In this document: positions 16,089-24,899 of the stretch, piece by piece
How positions within the stretch are numbered: position 1 is the stretch's first letter
How the letters are laid out: every line of letters begins with the position of its first letter
Assembly: GCF_026016465.1 (NCBI RefSeq)
Contig: NZ_CP100390.1
Span: forward strand, 1,278,001 to 1,342,000
Length of the DNA stretch: 64,000 nucleotides
Direction: 5' to 3'
From: Alkalimarinus alittae
GTDB lineage: Bacteria > Pseudomonadota > Gammaproteobacteria > Pseudomonadales > Oleiphilaceae
Position numbers and translations under genes: made by a program
The notes under the pieces: generated by a model
The model's database searches: none
What the model was told of the DNA's origin: nothing
The model's input: the letters and a program-made list of their open reading frames with translations, nothing else

Positions 16089-18181
16089 GCGGCGGTTTTC
16101 CTGCACTGCGTGAAGAGCTAAAACTTTTACCTGCGGCGGCCAATAACGACGGTTCACCAGCTTGGATGATTTTAGACCCCATTATCAATCGCTTCTATCG
16201 CATTGGTTGGTTAGATTTCGAATTACTACTGCGCTGGGGGGTAGGACAGGCCAACATATTATTAGAGGCCGTTAATCGAGAAACAACCTTGCACGTTGAT
16301 GAGACTGACATCGATAGCTTGATCGTTTTTTTACAGCAGCATAATCTGCTTCAGGCCACTAACTCGAAAGCCGCTAATGATTTACAACAGCGCGCAGAAA
16401 ATCAGAAGAAAAATACTTTTCAGTGGCTGTTGCAGCATTACCTGTTCTTTCGTATACCGCTAATCAAACCACAACGCTGGCTCAAAAATACCTATCCGTA
16501 TATTGCATGGTTATATTCAAAAGCGACCTTGTTTGGCCTGGTTTTTTTTGCTTTCTTGGGCGGCTACTTAATTAGTCGTCAGTGGGACACCTTTACTGCA
16601 ACGCTCATCAATCAGTTGGGTTTTGACAGTATTTTTGGTTTTGCTATTGCCCTCATTATTGCAAAAGCTTTGCACGAATTAGCACATGCTTATACCGCCA
16701 CTCGCTACGGTGTTCGAGTTGCACATATGGGTGTGGCGATGGTGGTGATGTTCCCAATGCTTTACACCGATACCAGTGAAAGTTGGAAGTTATCAAATTC
16801 GAAGCAGCGAATGGCTATTGCTAGTGCGGGTATTATTGCCGAGCTTGGGCTGGCAATCATTGCCACGCTGGCTTGGTGTTTAATGTCCGATGGCGCAGTT
16901 CGAGAAGCTATGTTTTATCTTGCCACTACAAGCTGGGTGCTCACGTTGTTGATCAATGTTAGCCCCTTCTTACGCTTTGATGGTTATTTTATTTTGGCAG
17001 ATATACTCGATATGCCCAATCTTCACGAACGTTCAGCGGCCATGGCTAAAGTCTGGTTGAGGCGAGCATTGTTTGGCATCGAAGACGATTGGCCTGTCAC
17101 CGAGCAAACCAGTTGGCGGCCTTGGTTGATCGTTTTTGCGCTATTGACTTGGGTTTATCGTTTTTTTGTTTATATTGGTATTGCTCTGCTGGTCTATTTT
17201 TTCTTTTTTAAATTGGCGGGTATCGCGCTCTTTATTATTGAGCTTTTTGTTTTTATTGGCAGGCCGGTATTGGCCGAGCTGACAGTCTGGTGGCAGCGGC
17301 GTAACGAGATGAGTGTGACTAAGAAAAAACGGTGGTTAATTGTATTTATCGCGCTTTTATTACTGGTGATGATTCCTTGGCATACCAGCATTTCAAGTAT
17401 TGGCTGGGTTCATGCTGCGCGTCAGCAAGTGATCTTTTCACCGTTGGCTGGCCAGTTGCAACAATTACCCTCGACCCAACAGACCGCACAAGGCGATACG
17501 CTTTTTGTTTTGACCTCACCCGAGCTGGCGCATTCTGAACAGAAAGCACGGACTATGGCTGAGCACACTTGGCGCCAGCTCAATGGCTTAATAGGGATTA
17601 GCAATGGCGAGCAGCAGCGCCCTGGTTTAATGTCTCGCTATGAACGCTACTTAGCAGAGGCCAAGCTCTATCAACAGGAGCAGCAGCGGCTGGTATTAAA
17701 GGCACATTTTAGCGGTAAATTATTTGATATTGACCCTTACTTAGCTAAAGGTGTATGGGTTAAATCACATCAACCGCTGGCTATGTTAGCCGATGATAGT
17801 AGCTGGATAGTTGAAGCTTATCTCCCTGAAAATGACATAGGGCGAGTGACGGAGGGTGCTCAGGCACGAATCAAGTTAAGAGAGCAGAAACCGTATTTTA
17901 TAAACGGCGTTGTCGAAACTATTGATGTATCGCCGCTGGCTCATTTACCACACCCCATGCTAGATGCCACGGCGGGCGGTCCTATTAGCACCACCTCTCA
18001 TGGCAAAGATAAACGCCAACCACAGCAAGTTTTATTTCGAGTTAGAATCCGTTTGCTTGAAGCTCCACACTCAGTTCGAATGGGCTTAGCCGATGTTACC
18101 GTACAAGGTGAGGCGCGTGCCTGGTTGCCTGATAAATTGAGGGCAGTAGCGGCAGTGTTGATTCGAGAGAGCGGCTTTTAA
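16085..18181 (+). CDS. M50 site-2-protease-like membrane protein with HlyD domain
   Basis: A 698-residue polytopic protein. Residues 1-100 resemble a PqqD-like domain. The membrane core contains an HELAH zinc motif (H197, E198, H201) and, about 100 residues later, a FDGY motif (D299), which is the third metal ligand of M50 site-2 proteases. Further membrane segments run to about residue 435. A periplasmic HlyD-like lipoyl/barrel region (about 440-690) ends the protein. In this gene order it takes the place where an ABC transporter would normally be encoded. Whether it cuts peptides, processes the giant protein or only acts as scaffold cannot be told from sequence. Confidence 0.85.
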   Translation: MSGGFPALREELKLLPAAANNDGSPAWMILDPIINRFYRIGWLDFELLLRWGVGQANILLEAVNRETTLHVDETDIDSLIVFLQQHNLLQATNSKAANDLQQRAENQKKNTFQWLLQHYLFFRIPLIKPQRWLKNTYPYIAWLYSKATLFGLVFFAFLGGYLISRQWDTFTATLINQLGFDSIFGFAIALIIAKALHELAHAYTATRYGVRVAHMGVAMVVMFPMLYTDTSESWKLSNSKQRMAIASAGIIAELGLAIIATLAWCLMSDGAVREAMFYLATTSWVLTLLINVSPFLRFDGYFILADILDMPNLHERSAAMAKVWLRRALFGIEDDWPVTEQTSWRPWLIVFALLTWVYRFFVYIGIALLVYFFFFKLAGIALFIIELFVFIGRPVLAELTVWWQRRNEMSVTKKKRWLIVFIALLLLVMIPWHTSISSIGWVHAARQQVIFSPLAGQLQQLPSTQQTAQGDTLFVLTSPELAHSEQKARTMAEHTWRQLNGLIGISNGEQQRPGLMSRYERYLAEAKLYQQEQQRLVLKAHFSGKLFDIDPYLAKGVWVKSHQPLAMLADDSSWIVEAYLPENDIGRVTEGAQARIKLREQKPYFINGVVETIDVSPLAHLPHPMLDATAGGPISTTSHGKDKRQPQQVLFRVRIRLLEAPHSVRMGLADVTVQGEARAWLPDKLRAVAAVLIRESGF

Positions 18182-18639
18182 TTGTTCTCGTTTGGCTAAC
18201 AGACCGGTTTTCGTGAACAACGATAAGGACTGATTAGTGGTAGGGCAGTTACCGTGAAAAACAGATTAATGCTAGTCCTAGCATACTCCTAAGCAGTCTA
18301 TCGATTATACGGTTAGATAATCGACAGGCGAATAAATCAAAGGCTTATTGGTGATCCTCGCTTTACGATGCAGCTAGCTCTAGGTTAATCGTTGATAGCA
18401 ATTAATTATTAACCAATTTTAGAACGTCTTTCTTTGGCTGTTGTTAAAGTGACTGTTGTTAAAGTGATTGTTGATTGCCGTTTCCACAGCGGGGTAAAAA
18501 GAAATTTCTAATCTGCCGAACTAGTCGTTTATTGTTTATAGTAAGCGAAGCAAGAATGAGCGCCTAGTGCTGTTTTTAGTGCATGGTGAAATTGGACAGG
18601 TTAGCGTGCTCTAGCAACTACTCGAAGGAGTTTCTGATT
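18182..18639. other. Intergenic region with a 15-bp tandem repeat
   Basis: No gene is supported here. Two adjacent 15-base copies, 14/15 identical, lie at 18439-18453 and 18454-18468 (unit TGTTGTTAAAGTGAC). They may be a regulator site or simple slippage. The Shine-Dalgarno of the downstream oxidoreductase gene lies at 18625-18630. Confidence 0.4.
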
Positions 18640-19377
18640 ATGATGAAGTGTGACCCCGTTACAGGCGCCTGCCTGCTACCCGATCAAGACCAGCCTGACG
18701 ATTCGTCCCTGCCTGCTAAGCATAAAGGTTTGGCTGTTCGCTATATTGGTGATCCGATGTGCTCTTGGTGCTGGGGTATCTCTCCCACCGTCCGCGCAAT
18801 AGAAGTTTTTTGTGAAGCGCAAAGTATTGAGTTCTCTATCACCATGGGTGGTCTACGGGCGGGCGGTGGTGAGTTGTGGAATCCAGCGTTTAAGGACTTT
18901 TTGCGCAATGAGTGGCAGCACATCGCTGAAATTACTGGGCAGCCTTTTGGCTTCACGCTATTGGAAGCCGCACATTTTGATTATGATACCGAGCCCGCCT
19001 GCCGAGCCGTGGCGACGGTGAAATTACTTCAGGTAAGGGATGTCCTCCCGGCCTCAATCGTATTGGCATTCTTCTCGGCGGTTCAGCACAAATTTTACGT
19101 TGCAGGGCAAGACCCTAAAACCGTAGATTACTATGCCAGTATTTGCGCCAGCTTATCACTGGATTTTGATCAGTTTCGCACTGTGTTCGATTCGCCAGAA
19201 GCTCTGCAAGCGGTTCAGCAGGAGTTCGCTCGCTGTCGACAATGGGGCGTGCGCTCTTTTCCGACGCTGCTGCTAGAGCGCGATGGCGAGACAGTGCCGC
19301 TGGCCGCAGGCTATGTCACCGCAGAGAAAGTTATCTCTCAATTACAGCAAGTTATCGCCGGTCGATTGGCTTCATAG
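18640..19377 (+). CDS. DsbA-family (FrnE-like) thiol oxidoreductase
   Basis: A 245-residue thioredoxin-fold protein of the DsbA/FrnE group. The active site is CSWC (C41 and C44) in the context DPMCSWCWG. A helical insertion and a closing thioredoxin-like section with a SFPTLLLE cis-proline motif follow. There is no signal peptide, so it is probably cytosolic. A second cysteine pair sits at the extreme N-terminus (C4 and C11, CDPVTGAC). The start is set by AAGGAG nine bases upstream of the ATG; the longer open frame from 18583 lacks such a site. It stands alone between the export operon and the transposon junction. Confidence 0.85.
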   Translation: MMKCDPVTGACLLPDQDQPDDSSLPAKHKGLAVRYIGDPMCSWCWGISPTVRAIEVFCEAQSIEFSITMGGLRAGGGELWNPAFKDFLRNEWQHIAEITGQPFGFTLLEAAHFDYDTEPACRAVATVKLLQVRDVLPASIVLAFFSAVQHKFYVAGQDPKTVDYYASICASLSLDFDQFRTVFDSPEALQAVQQEFARCRQWGVRSFPTLLLERDGETVPLAAGYVTAEKVISQLQQVIAGRLAS

Positions 19378-19487
19378 CCTAGCTATTTCTAAATAAAGAG
19401 GCGTGCCCCGCGCCCTTAGGTGCTGGGTTTTTTAGGTTGAAGAGGCATTTGGTGTGGTCCATGACTGGCTCGATGGATAGCCTCTAC

Positions 19488-19985
19488 CTAGCTGGCGGGC
19501 TCCGCTTGGTTAGGCTTTTTGCCTTTAGCTATTTCCGCCTGTTGTTTTTTCACCGCCTTGTTTCGTTGTTGATCTGCCTGCTGCAGCCACAGCAGCGTAT
19601 CGACATAACCAATAAAACGATTTAAGTAGCGCGGTGAAATGTCTTTTATTCTTGATAGCGAACCACTGGCTAGCCGTTCGGGATTGAGTGGGCCAGGATT
19701 ATCGGGGCGGTTATTGATAGCTTGGGTGGTCAAGTTGTCGATATGACGTTTTGCCCAAGAATCTCTAAATAATGCGATGGATTTTAATTCGCCAGCGGCT
19801 GAGCGTTTGCTGGAACTGCTAACGTTCCCGACAAGCGATGCGCTGGCCGCGGCCTCTTGTTGACTGAGTTGTTGATTGAGACGAGAGCCCTGTGACTGTG
19901 TTTCTGGGGCATGATCTTGCAGTAGACTTTCGGTTAGTTGTTGTAGTGGGTTGTGCTGGCGCTGTTGTTGGGGTTCTGGGGACAT
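19488..19985 (-). pseudogene. 3' fragment of a DUF2894 gene, cut by Tn3
   Basis: The reading frame encodes the C-terminal part of a DUF2894 protein. The diagnostic section is LFRDSWAKRH followed by LNPERL, DISPRYLNRF and YVDTLLWL. The gene-derived sequence stops at the transposon edge near 19969. The first few codons, including the apparent ATG at 19985, come from the inverted repeat of the Tn3-like element. The N-terminal half is not found on the far side of the element. Expression would need a promoter inside the transposon end. Confidence 0.75.
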
Positions 19986-20049
19986 CCCCGCCTAATGTAA
20001 CACTTATCGCTACAGCCCACGCTTCATAAGGTCTCCAGAGGTGCCTTAA
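19970..20049. repeat. Left inverted repeat of the Tn3 element (80 bp)
   Basis: Matches the reverse complement of 23108-23187 with two mismatches over 80 bases. Tn3-family ends are normally about 38 bp, so the extra 42 bp is unusual. The transposase gene starts 60 bases inside this repeat. Confidence 0.9.
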
Positions 20050-20108
20050 TTTTCAAAATCGCTGCAATATCCCAATTATAGTAGTATTCCGGCTTTTGCG
20101 AGAAGCCC

Positions 20109-23100
20109 ATGCCTAATTCAAAACGCCTGACCATACTCCACGAAGCAGAAATTAACGATTTATACGGCATTCCCAGCCTATCACTGGAAGAAAAGCGCGT
20201 CAGCTTTGCACTAAATGACTTGGAACAAGACGTTATTAAATCCATCAGGGATCGAAAGCATAAATGCTATGCCATAGCACTTCTCTGCTATTTTAAAATC
20301 AAACCGATTCAACTCAACCCACCTTACAAGGAATTGCAGGAAGACCTGGCCTTTATCGCTGAAGAGTATTTCCCTAAATTTAAAGTCCCTCGCTTCAGTG
20401 TTAGTCGTATGCAAAAAGCACGTATCTACGACAAGATTTTCAACCTGCAGGACTTCAAAGCATGGGATGTAGAGCAACATCAGGAACCTCTCATTACCTA
20501 TTTGCAACAGGTTGCCAAATCCTGGATTGAACCACGATTTTTATTTGATGCATGCACCGAATACCTTGCTCGAAATCATATAGCTATCCCTAAATATACC
20601 GTACTTCAGCGAATTATCAGCCAGGTAAGCAAGCAGGAACGTAAGCGACTTTCTGACACATTAAAAACAACTATGTCAGATGAATTAGCTTCTAACCTCG
20701 CTAATTTAATCGATGGAGAAGGCACACTAACGCTCAAAGAACTTAAACAGGCTGCCAAAAGTTTTAATGCCCCTGAATTGGAAAAAGAGTTGAACGTTAA
20801 CAAACTCATTCAGCCCTGGATGGATGAAGTGAATCAGGTAGTCTCTGCTCTAGCACTATCACAACAAAACCAGCTGCATTATGCGGCGATGGTTGATTAC
20901 TATTCTATTACTAAGCTTAAACGCTTTGACAGTGTCACGCAGCAGCTCTATTTACTTTGTTATCTTCAGGAGCGCGCACAAATCAATATTGAACGTTTGG
21001 CCGATGGGTTTATCTACCACGTTCGAAAATTGCGTGAAAAAGCCAAAGAGTACGCCAAGGAGATGGCCTATAAAGATTGGGAAGGTGCAGTATCAAATAT
21101 CAGCAAAGCCGCTGACTTATTATACTTTTATATTGACGATGATATTGATGATCAGGTGTCGTTTCGACAAATAAAACAACAGGTACAAAGCTTACTTGGA
21201 GCGCGAGAAATAGAATCACTGTGCTTGTATCTGAAGAAACAAAAACGCACGAAAAATGATTACATCTGGGAATTTTATGATAAACAGCGTGAGCTTATTA
21301 AACATTTAATACGCCCTATATTTTTATGCCTGACCTTTGAAGGGTCAGATAAAACACAGGCTTTATCTGCACAATTAAATGGAATGAAAGAAACATTGTT
21401 AGACTCTGGTGAATTAGCGTCTACAGACCGACGGTTAATTTCGTCTAAGCAACAATTGTATGTGATCGATGCAGATAACAACGTATTTCCTGAACGTTAT
21501 GAGATCATGTTGTATTTAGCAGCTCAAAATAACCTTGATGGGAAACTATTTATACCGACGGCCATTAAATATCGTGCATTACATGATGACCTTGTTGGAG
21601 ATATCCCTTGGGCACAGAAAGACAAGCTACTTAAAGGTTCCATGCTAGACAGCATGAATACCGAACCTGCCCAGCTTGTGAACTCAATGGAACAGAAAAT
21701 GAATGATAAGCTGCAACGAGTTTGCCAGCGCATTGACGATGGTGACAATCAAAATGTGATACTGCGTAATCGCTCAGGAAAGACGCAATGGAGGTTGCCG
21801 TATTCAGGAACAAAATCGGCTTTAAACAACCCCTTTTTTGATCGCATGAAACCGATTAACATTGCCGATGTATTACGCTTCGTGCATCAGGAAACAGGCT
21901 TTTTAAAGCACTTTGAGCATGTTCGTCAGGTACAGTCTGGACAGAGCGATCATTTGAATGACTTGCTGGCAGCAGTCATTGGCAATGGTACTTATTACGG
22001 CTTACATGGTATGGCCAGTATCTCTGACCGGTCATATGATCACCTACGCACAGTACAGGCCAATTATTTGCGGCCTGAAACGCTCAACCTCGGCAATGAT
22101 GCAATTAACGATGCGACGGCGAAATTAGCCATCTTCAAGCATTACAATATCCAGGAAGGACTCATTCATGCCAGTGCCGATGGGCAGAAATTCGAATCGC
22201 GGTTAGAGACTTTTAAAACCCGCTATTCATCTAAATACTTTGGCACGAATAAAGGACTGACATCGATGAACCTGATTGCCAATCATGTCGCCTTGAATGC
22301 CCAGATTATTGGTGCCAATGAACATGAATCACACTTTATTTTAGACCTGCTTCATAACAATACCTCTGAAATTAAGCCGGATATATTATCAACGGATACG
22401 CACGGGGTTAATCATGTGAACTTTGCTTTGCTGGACCTGTTTGGCTATACCTTTGCGCCGCGCTATGCTCAGTTTGGAACAGTGATATCAGATCTTTTTG
22501 ATGTGAGTGAGGGAGAAGATAATAAGGCGACCCTATCATTGAAAAAGCCTATCAATACAGCACTGATCATCGATGAGTGGGATACTATTCAGCGCATTGT
22601 TATATCGCTACAGCAGAAGACTATAACGCAGGCAACACTTGTTAGAAAGCTTTCTGGTTACAGTCAAAACCACCCCTTGCTGAAAGCGTTAACTGAATAC
22701 AATCGTATGCTCAAGGCCATGTACTTACTGGACTATATTGATGATGCTAGTTTAAGAACTTATGTGCAGCGAGCATTGAATCGCGGAGAGGCTTATCATC
22801 AACTACGTCGTGCCATTGCTCATGTGAATGGTAACCGTTTTCAAGGAAAATCAGACGACCAAATCGTTTTGTGGAATGAATGCGCTAGGCTGTTAACTAA
22901 CGCCATTATTTATTTTAACTCACTGATATTGACGCGGTTACTCGAGCATTTTGAGGCGGAAGGTGACGACAAGAAGCTCGAAATTATCAAGCAGGTATCA
23001 CCAGTGGCTTGGCATAATATCAATTTGAATGGGACTTACAGCTTCAGCTTTGAGCACAATTTACTCAATTTGGATGAGATTATGCAATCAATAGTGCAAA

Positions 23101-23111
23101 ATGAAAATTAA
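20109..23111 (+). CDS. tnpA: Tn3-family transposase
   Basis: A 1000-residue DDE transposase, the normal length for Tn3 TnpA. The catalytic residues can be placed as D691 (SADGQKF), D763 (STDTHGVN) and E894 (RGEAYHQL), with the family's usual spacing. The N-terminal 130 residues form the DNA-binding region for the inverted repeats. The gene is intact and starts with ATG at 20109. Its stop codon at 23109-23111 lies inside the right inverted repeat, so coding sequence and transposon end overlap. It carries out replicative transposition. No resolvase is present, so co-integrates would need host recombination. Confidence 0.95.
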   Translation: MPNSKRLTILHEAEINDLYGIPSLSLEEKRVSFALNDLEQDVIKSIRDRKHKCYAIALLCYFKIKPIQLNPPYKELQEDLAFIAEEYFPKFKVPRFSVSRMQKARIYDKIFNLQDFKAWDVEQHQEPLITYLQQVAKSWIEPRFLFDACTEYLARNHIAIPKYTVLQRIISQVSKQERKRLSDTLKTTMSDELASNLANLIDGEGTLTLKELKQAAKSFNAPELEKELNVNKLIQPWMDEVNQVVSALALSQQNQLHYAAMVDYYSITKLKRFDSVTQQLYLLCYLQERAQINIERLADGFIYHVRKLREKAKEYAKEMAYKDWEGAVSNISKAADLLYFYIDDDIDDQVSFRQIKQQVQSLLGAREIESLCLYLKKQKRTKNDYIWEFYDKQRELIKHLIRPIFLCLTFEGSDKTQALSAQLNGMKETLLDSGELASTDRRLISSKQQLYVIDADNNVFPERYEIMLYLAAQNNLDGKLFIPTAIKYRALHDDLVGDIPWAQKDKLLKGSMLDSMNTEPAQLVNSMEQKMNDKLQRVCQRIDDGDNQNVILRNRSGKTQWRLPYSGTKSALNNPFFDRMKPINIADVLRFVHQETGFLKHFEHVRQVQSGQSDHLNDLLAAVIGNGTYYGLHGMASISDRSYDHLRTVQANYLRPETLNLGNDAINDATAKLAIFKHYNIQEGLIHASADGQKFESRLETFKTRYSSKYFGTNKGLTSMNLIANHVALNAQIIGANEHESHFILDLLHNNTSEIKPDILSTDTHGVNHVNFALLDLFGYTFAPRYAQFGTVISDLFDVSEGEDNKATLSLKKPINTALIIDEWDTIQRIVISLQQKTITQATLVRKLSGYSQNHPLLKALTEYNRMLKAMYLLDYIDDASLRTYVQRALNRGEAYHQLRRAIAHVNGNRFQGKSDDQIVLWNECARLLTNAIIYFNSLILTRLLEHFEAEGDDKKLEIIKQVSPVAWHNINLNGTYSFSFEHNLLNLDEIMQSIVQNEN

Positions 23112-23187
23112 GGCACCTCTGGAGACCCTATGAGGCGTGGGCTGTAGCGATAAGTGTTACATTAGGCGGGGATGTCCCCAGAACCCC
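23108..23187. repeat. Right inverted repeat of the Tn3 element (80 bp)
   Basis: Partner of 19970-20049. It includes the last codons of the transposase gene, which may explain part of its conservation. Confidence 0.9.
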
Positions 23188-23475
23188 CTGTTTGACCTGC
23201 GGCAGGCCTGCCAGCTTTTCTTCAGCTTGACAAGGTGCAGAAAGTACAATAGTTGTTTTTGTTTTATCAGAGTCTCCCTCTCGATATGCTGGGGTGGTTT
23301 TTGTCTCAGTCCTTTTCTTTTTTGCAGGACTAACTGGACTAGTTTCTCTTGATGGCTGAGTTTGATTATTTTCGCTATAACCTCGATTCTTTAGCACACT
23401 CTTTGCAATAGAGCTTTGCGTGCTACTCCCTGATTTCACTTTTTTAAGCAATTCCTTATCAGACCATTTAGACAT
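23188..23475 (-). pseudogene. 5' fragment of an unrecognised gene, cut by Tn3
   Basis: The frame starts with ATG at 23475, preceded by AAAGAG, and encodes a Lys/Ser/Thr-rich N-terminus (MSKWSDKELL...) of about 95 residues. It then runs into the transposon end. Its sequence does not resemble the start of DUF2894 proteins, so it is not the other half of the gene on the left side. The C-terminal part is missing from the window. Function unknown. Confidence 0.5.
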
Positions 23476-23619
23476 CTTTCGCTCTTTATATCGGTGAGAC
23501 AACCGCAGGCATAGTAACCAAATTTCAAGGCTACCAGTATGGCAACCCACTTTAAAAAGATACAGATAATCGCATTAAAATTGCTATTACATATCACAAA
23601 ACTGTAGATATTTGGGGAG

Positions 23620-23889
23620 TTAATTAAAGCACTTATCTGTAGCTTCTGGTTTTCTCCATTCTTCGCGTTCCATGACTTTAGCGATCCCTGCCCCCGTATA
23701 ACCACTTAACCAAGCTCTATGTAGGTTGTTTTTAGCAATTAATTTTCTTACTACTCTGGGAATTAACAAGCTCTGGTAACCCAAGTGGAAGAAAAAATCA
23801 TACAGGTTTTCTGAGCATGATAGACACTGCTTTAGTCGACGCGTGTAATATCTTTTTCTTTTGACCGTTAACGTTTTATTGTTCAGCAT
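23620..23889 (-). CDS. Small basic hypothetical protein
   Basis: An 89-residue protein that I do not recognise. It is basic, with the N-terminal region KRKRYYTRRLKQ, followed by a CLSC pair and a hydrophobic stretch. The start is preceded by GAAGAGAC about four bases upstream. It is co-directional with the Cas4-like pair but lies downstream of it. Confidence 0.4.
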   Translation of the reverse strand: MLNNKTLTVKRKRYYTRRLKQCLSCSENLYDFFFHLGYQSLLIPRVVRKLIAKNNLHRAWLSGYTGAGIAKVMEREEWRKPEATDKCFN

Positions 23890-23983
23890 AATAGTCTCTT
23901 CATACAGTTAGCTACCAGTATTTCGCGGACTTACAATCCAGCAACTAGGGTCAGCGTCGACACATCAATTGTATTTTTTAAAT

Positions 23984-24493
23984 CTATGAATGACTGCAAG
24001 AATGATTAAACGCACAACTTCTACATTTAAACTTATTCGGCCATGCTTTGAGTGCAGTACCTCTATGAGCGCTTCGTGTTATATCGACATACTGCTTAAC
24101 CTCGTCAAATAATGCCTTGTCACTTGAAGGGAGATTAATATATTGATCTTTTGAACCCGTTTTAATGAGAATACGAATGACCTTATACCCCTCTCCACGA
24201 GCGGCTAAGGCTGCAGTTTTGGCTTGAACAATATCACTTTGATAAATATTGGTGCCTTTACGGCTTTTATACTCAACCGCTAAAATTCCACCCTTTATTT
24301 TATACATGAGGTCTGGTTTACCTAAGACTTCAAAAACTCGGTTAAAGAAAGGATTTGTTTTACGTCCTTTATCGACCCATATTAATTTACCCTCAATCCC
24401 TAGCTTGTTTCGGCTAAGCATCTTCCCCAGTAATGGAAAAATAAAAGAGAGTAGGGCGATAGCTATCAGCCCAAAAAGTAGAGCATCAATCAT
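23984..24493 (-). CDS. Membrane-anchored PD-(D/E)XK nuclease, Cas4-like C-terminal half
   Basis: A 169-residue protein with one N-terminal membrane segment (residues about 5-25). It then has the core of a PD-(D/E)XK nuclease: GKPDLMY gives the metal-binding Asp, and AVEYKSRKG gives the E-x-K pair. A Gln-containing helix (SDIVQAKTAAL) matches the QxxxY-type region. The C-terminus has CRSCAFNHSC, as in the iron-sulfur ligands of Cas4/AddB-type nucleases. The fourth Cys ligand and the N-terminal motif expected of Cas4 are absent here. Both are present in the upstream overlapping gene. The start ATG overlaps the end of that gene, so the two are probably co-translated. There is no CRISPR array nearby. 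Confidence 0.65.
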   Translation of the reverse strand: MIDALLFGLIAIALLSFIFPLLGKMLSRNKLGIEGKLIWVDKGRKTNPFFNRVFEVLGKPDLMYKIKGGILAVEYKSRKGTNIYQSDIVQAKTAALAARGEGYKVIRILIKTGSKDQYINLPSSDKALFDEVKQYVDITRSAHRGTALKAWPNKFKCRSCAFNHSCSHS

Positions 24494-24896
24494 TGTTCTT
24501 TGCCTTATCTAGCTTTAACACTAAGCCGTTAACTACGTAGAGCAAAGGCTTATTAAGCGCAGGGAAGGCGCTAGCGACACTAATTAATAGCGGCGATAGT
24601 CGATAATAGACATTTATAAACACCTTACCTGGCAGGTTATTCTTCAAATGCTGATCTCGAAAACCTCTTAATAGCTGAGTACGGCGGTCATCTACACCAT
24701 AAAGGTGTGAAGCCACATAGCATCGCTTATCTTCTGCCAACTTATTCAACTGGTCGTGTCCAGCATCCCCTTTAATCCGAGCTGCTTTAGCTTTGTCTGA
24801 AACCTTAGCTCCCTTTTGGGCTAACTCTAAATAATGAGGACAAAACGCCGCGCGGCCTACTTTGCTAGCAGAAACCCAGTTACTTTGTTTTTTCAT
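24486..24896 (-). CDS. Partner protein resembling a Cas4 N-terminal region
   Basis: A 136-residue protein. The N-terminus has SASKVGRAAFCPHYLEL and, after it, KGDAGHDQL. This is the S-x-S...CP...G..H pattern that opens Cas4/RecB-like nucleases, including the first Cys of the iron-sulfur site. The nuclease D and ExK motifs are missing. They occur in the gene that overlaps its 3' end by eight bases. A hydrophobic stretch lies near residues 100-125. I infer a two-subunit nuclease; it could also be a degenerate duplicate. Confidence 0.5.
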   Translation of the reverse strand: MKKQSNWVSASKVGRAAFCPHYLELAQKGAKVSDKAKAARIKGDAGHDQLNKLAEDKRCYVASHLYGVDDRRTQLLRGFRDQHLKNNLPGKVFINVYYRLSPLLISVASAFPALNKPLLYVVNGLVLKLDKAKNND

Positions 24897-24899
24897 TAC

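Larger units (their letters stand above)
19970..23187 (+). mobile_element. Tn3-family transposon with transposase only
   Basis: A 3218-bp element bounded by inverted repeats that start GGGG, as is usual for the Tn3 family. It carries one large transposase and no resolvase or passenger gene. The 5 bp outside the ends are TTGTT on the left and CTGTT on the right, so the expected 5-bp duplication is imperfect. The broken genes on the two sides are different. Both facts suggest the copy now sits at a recombination or deletion junction and not at a simple insertion. Confidence 0.9.

Noticed and set aside
23984-24896. CRISPR-Cas locus
   Set aside because: The Cas4-like genes have no cas1/cas2 or repeat array anywhere in the window.
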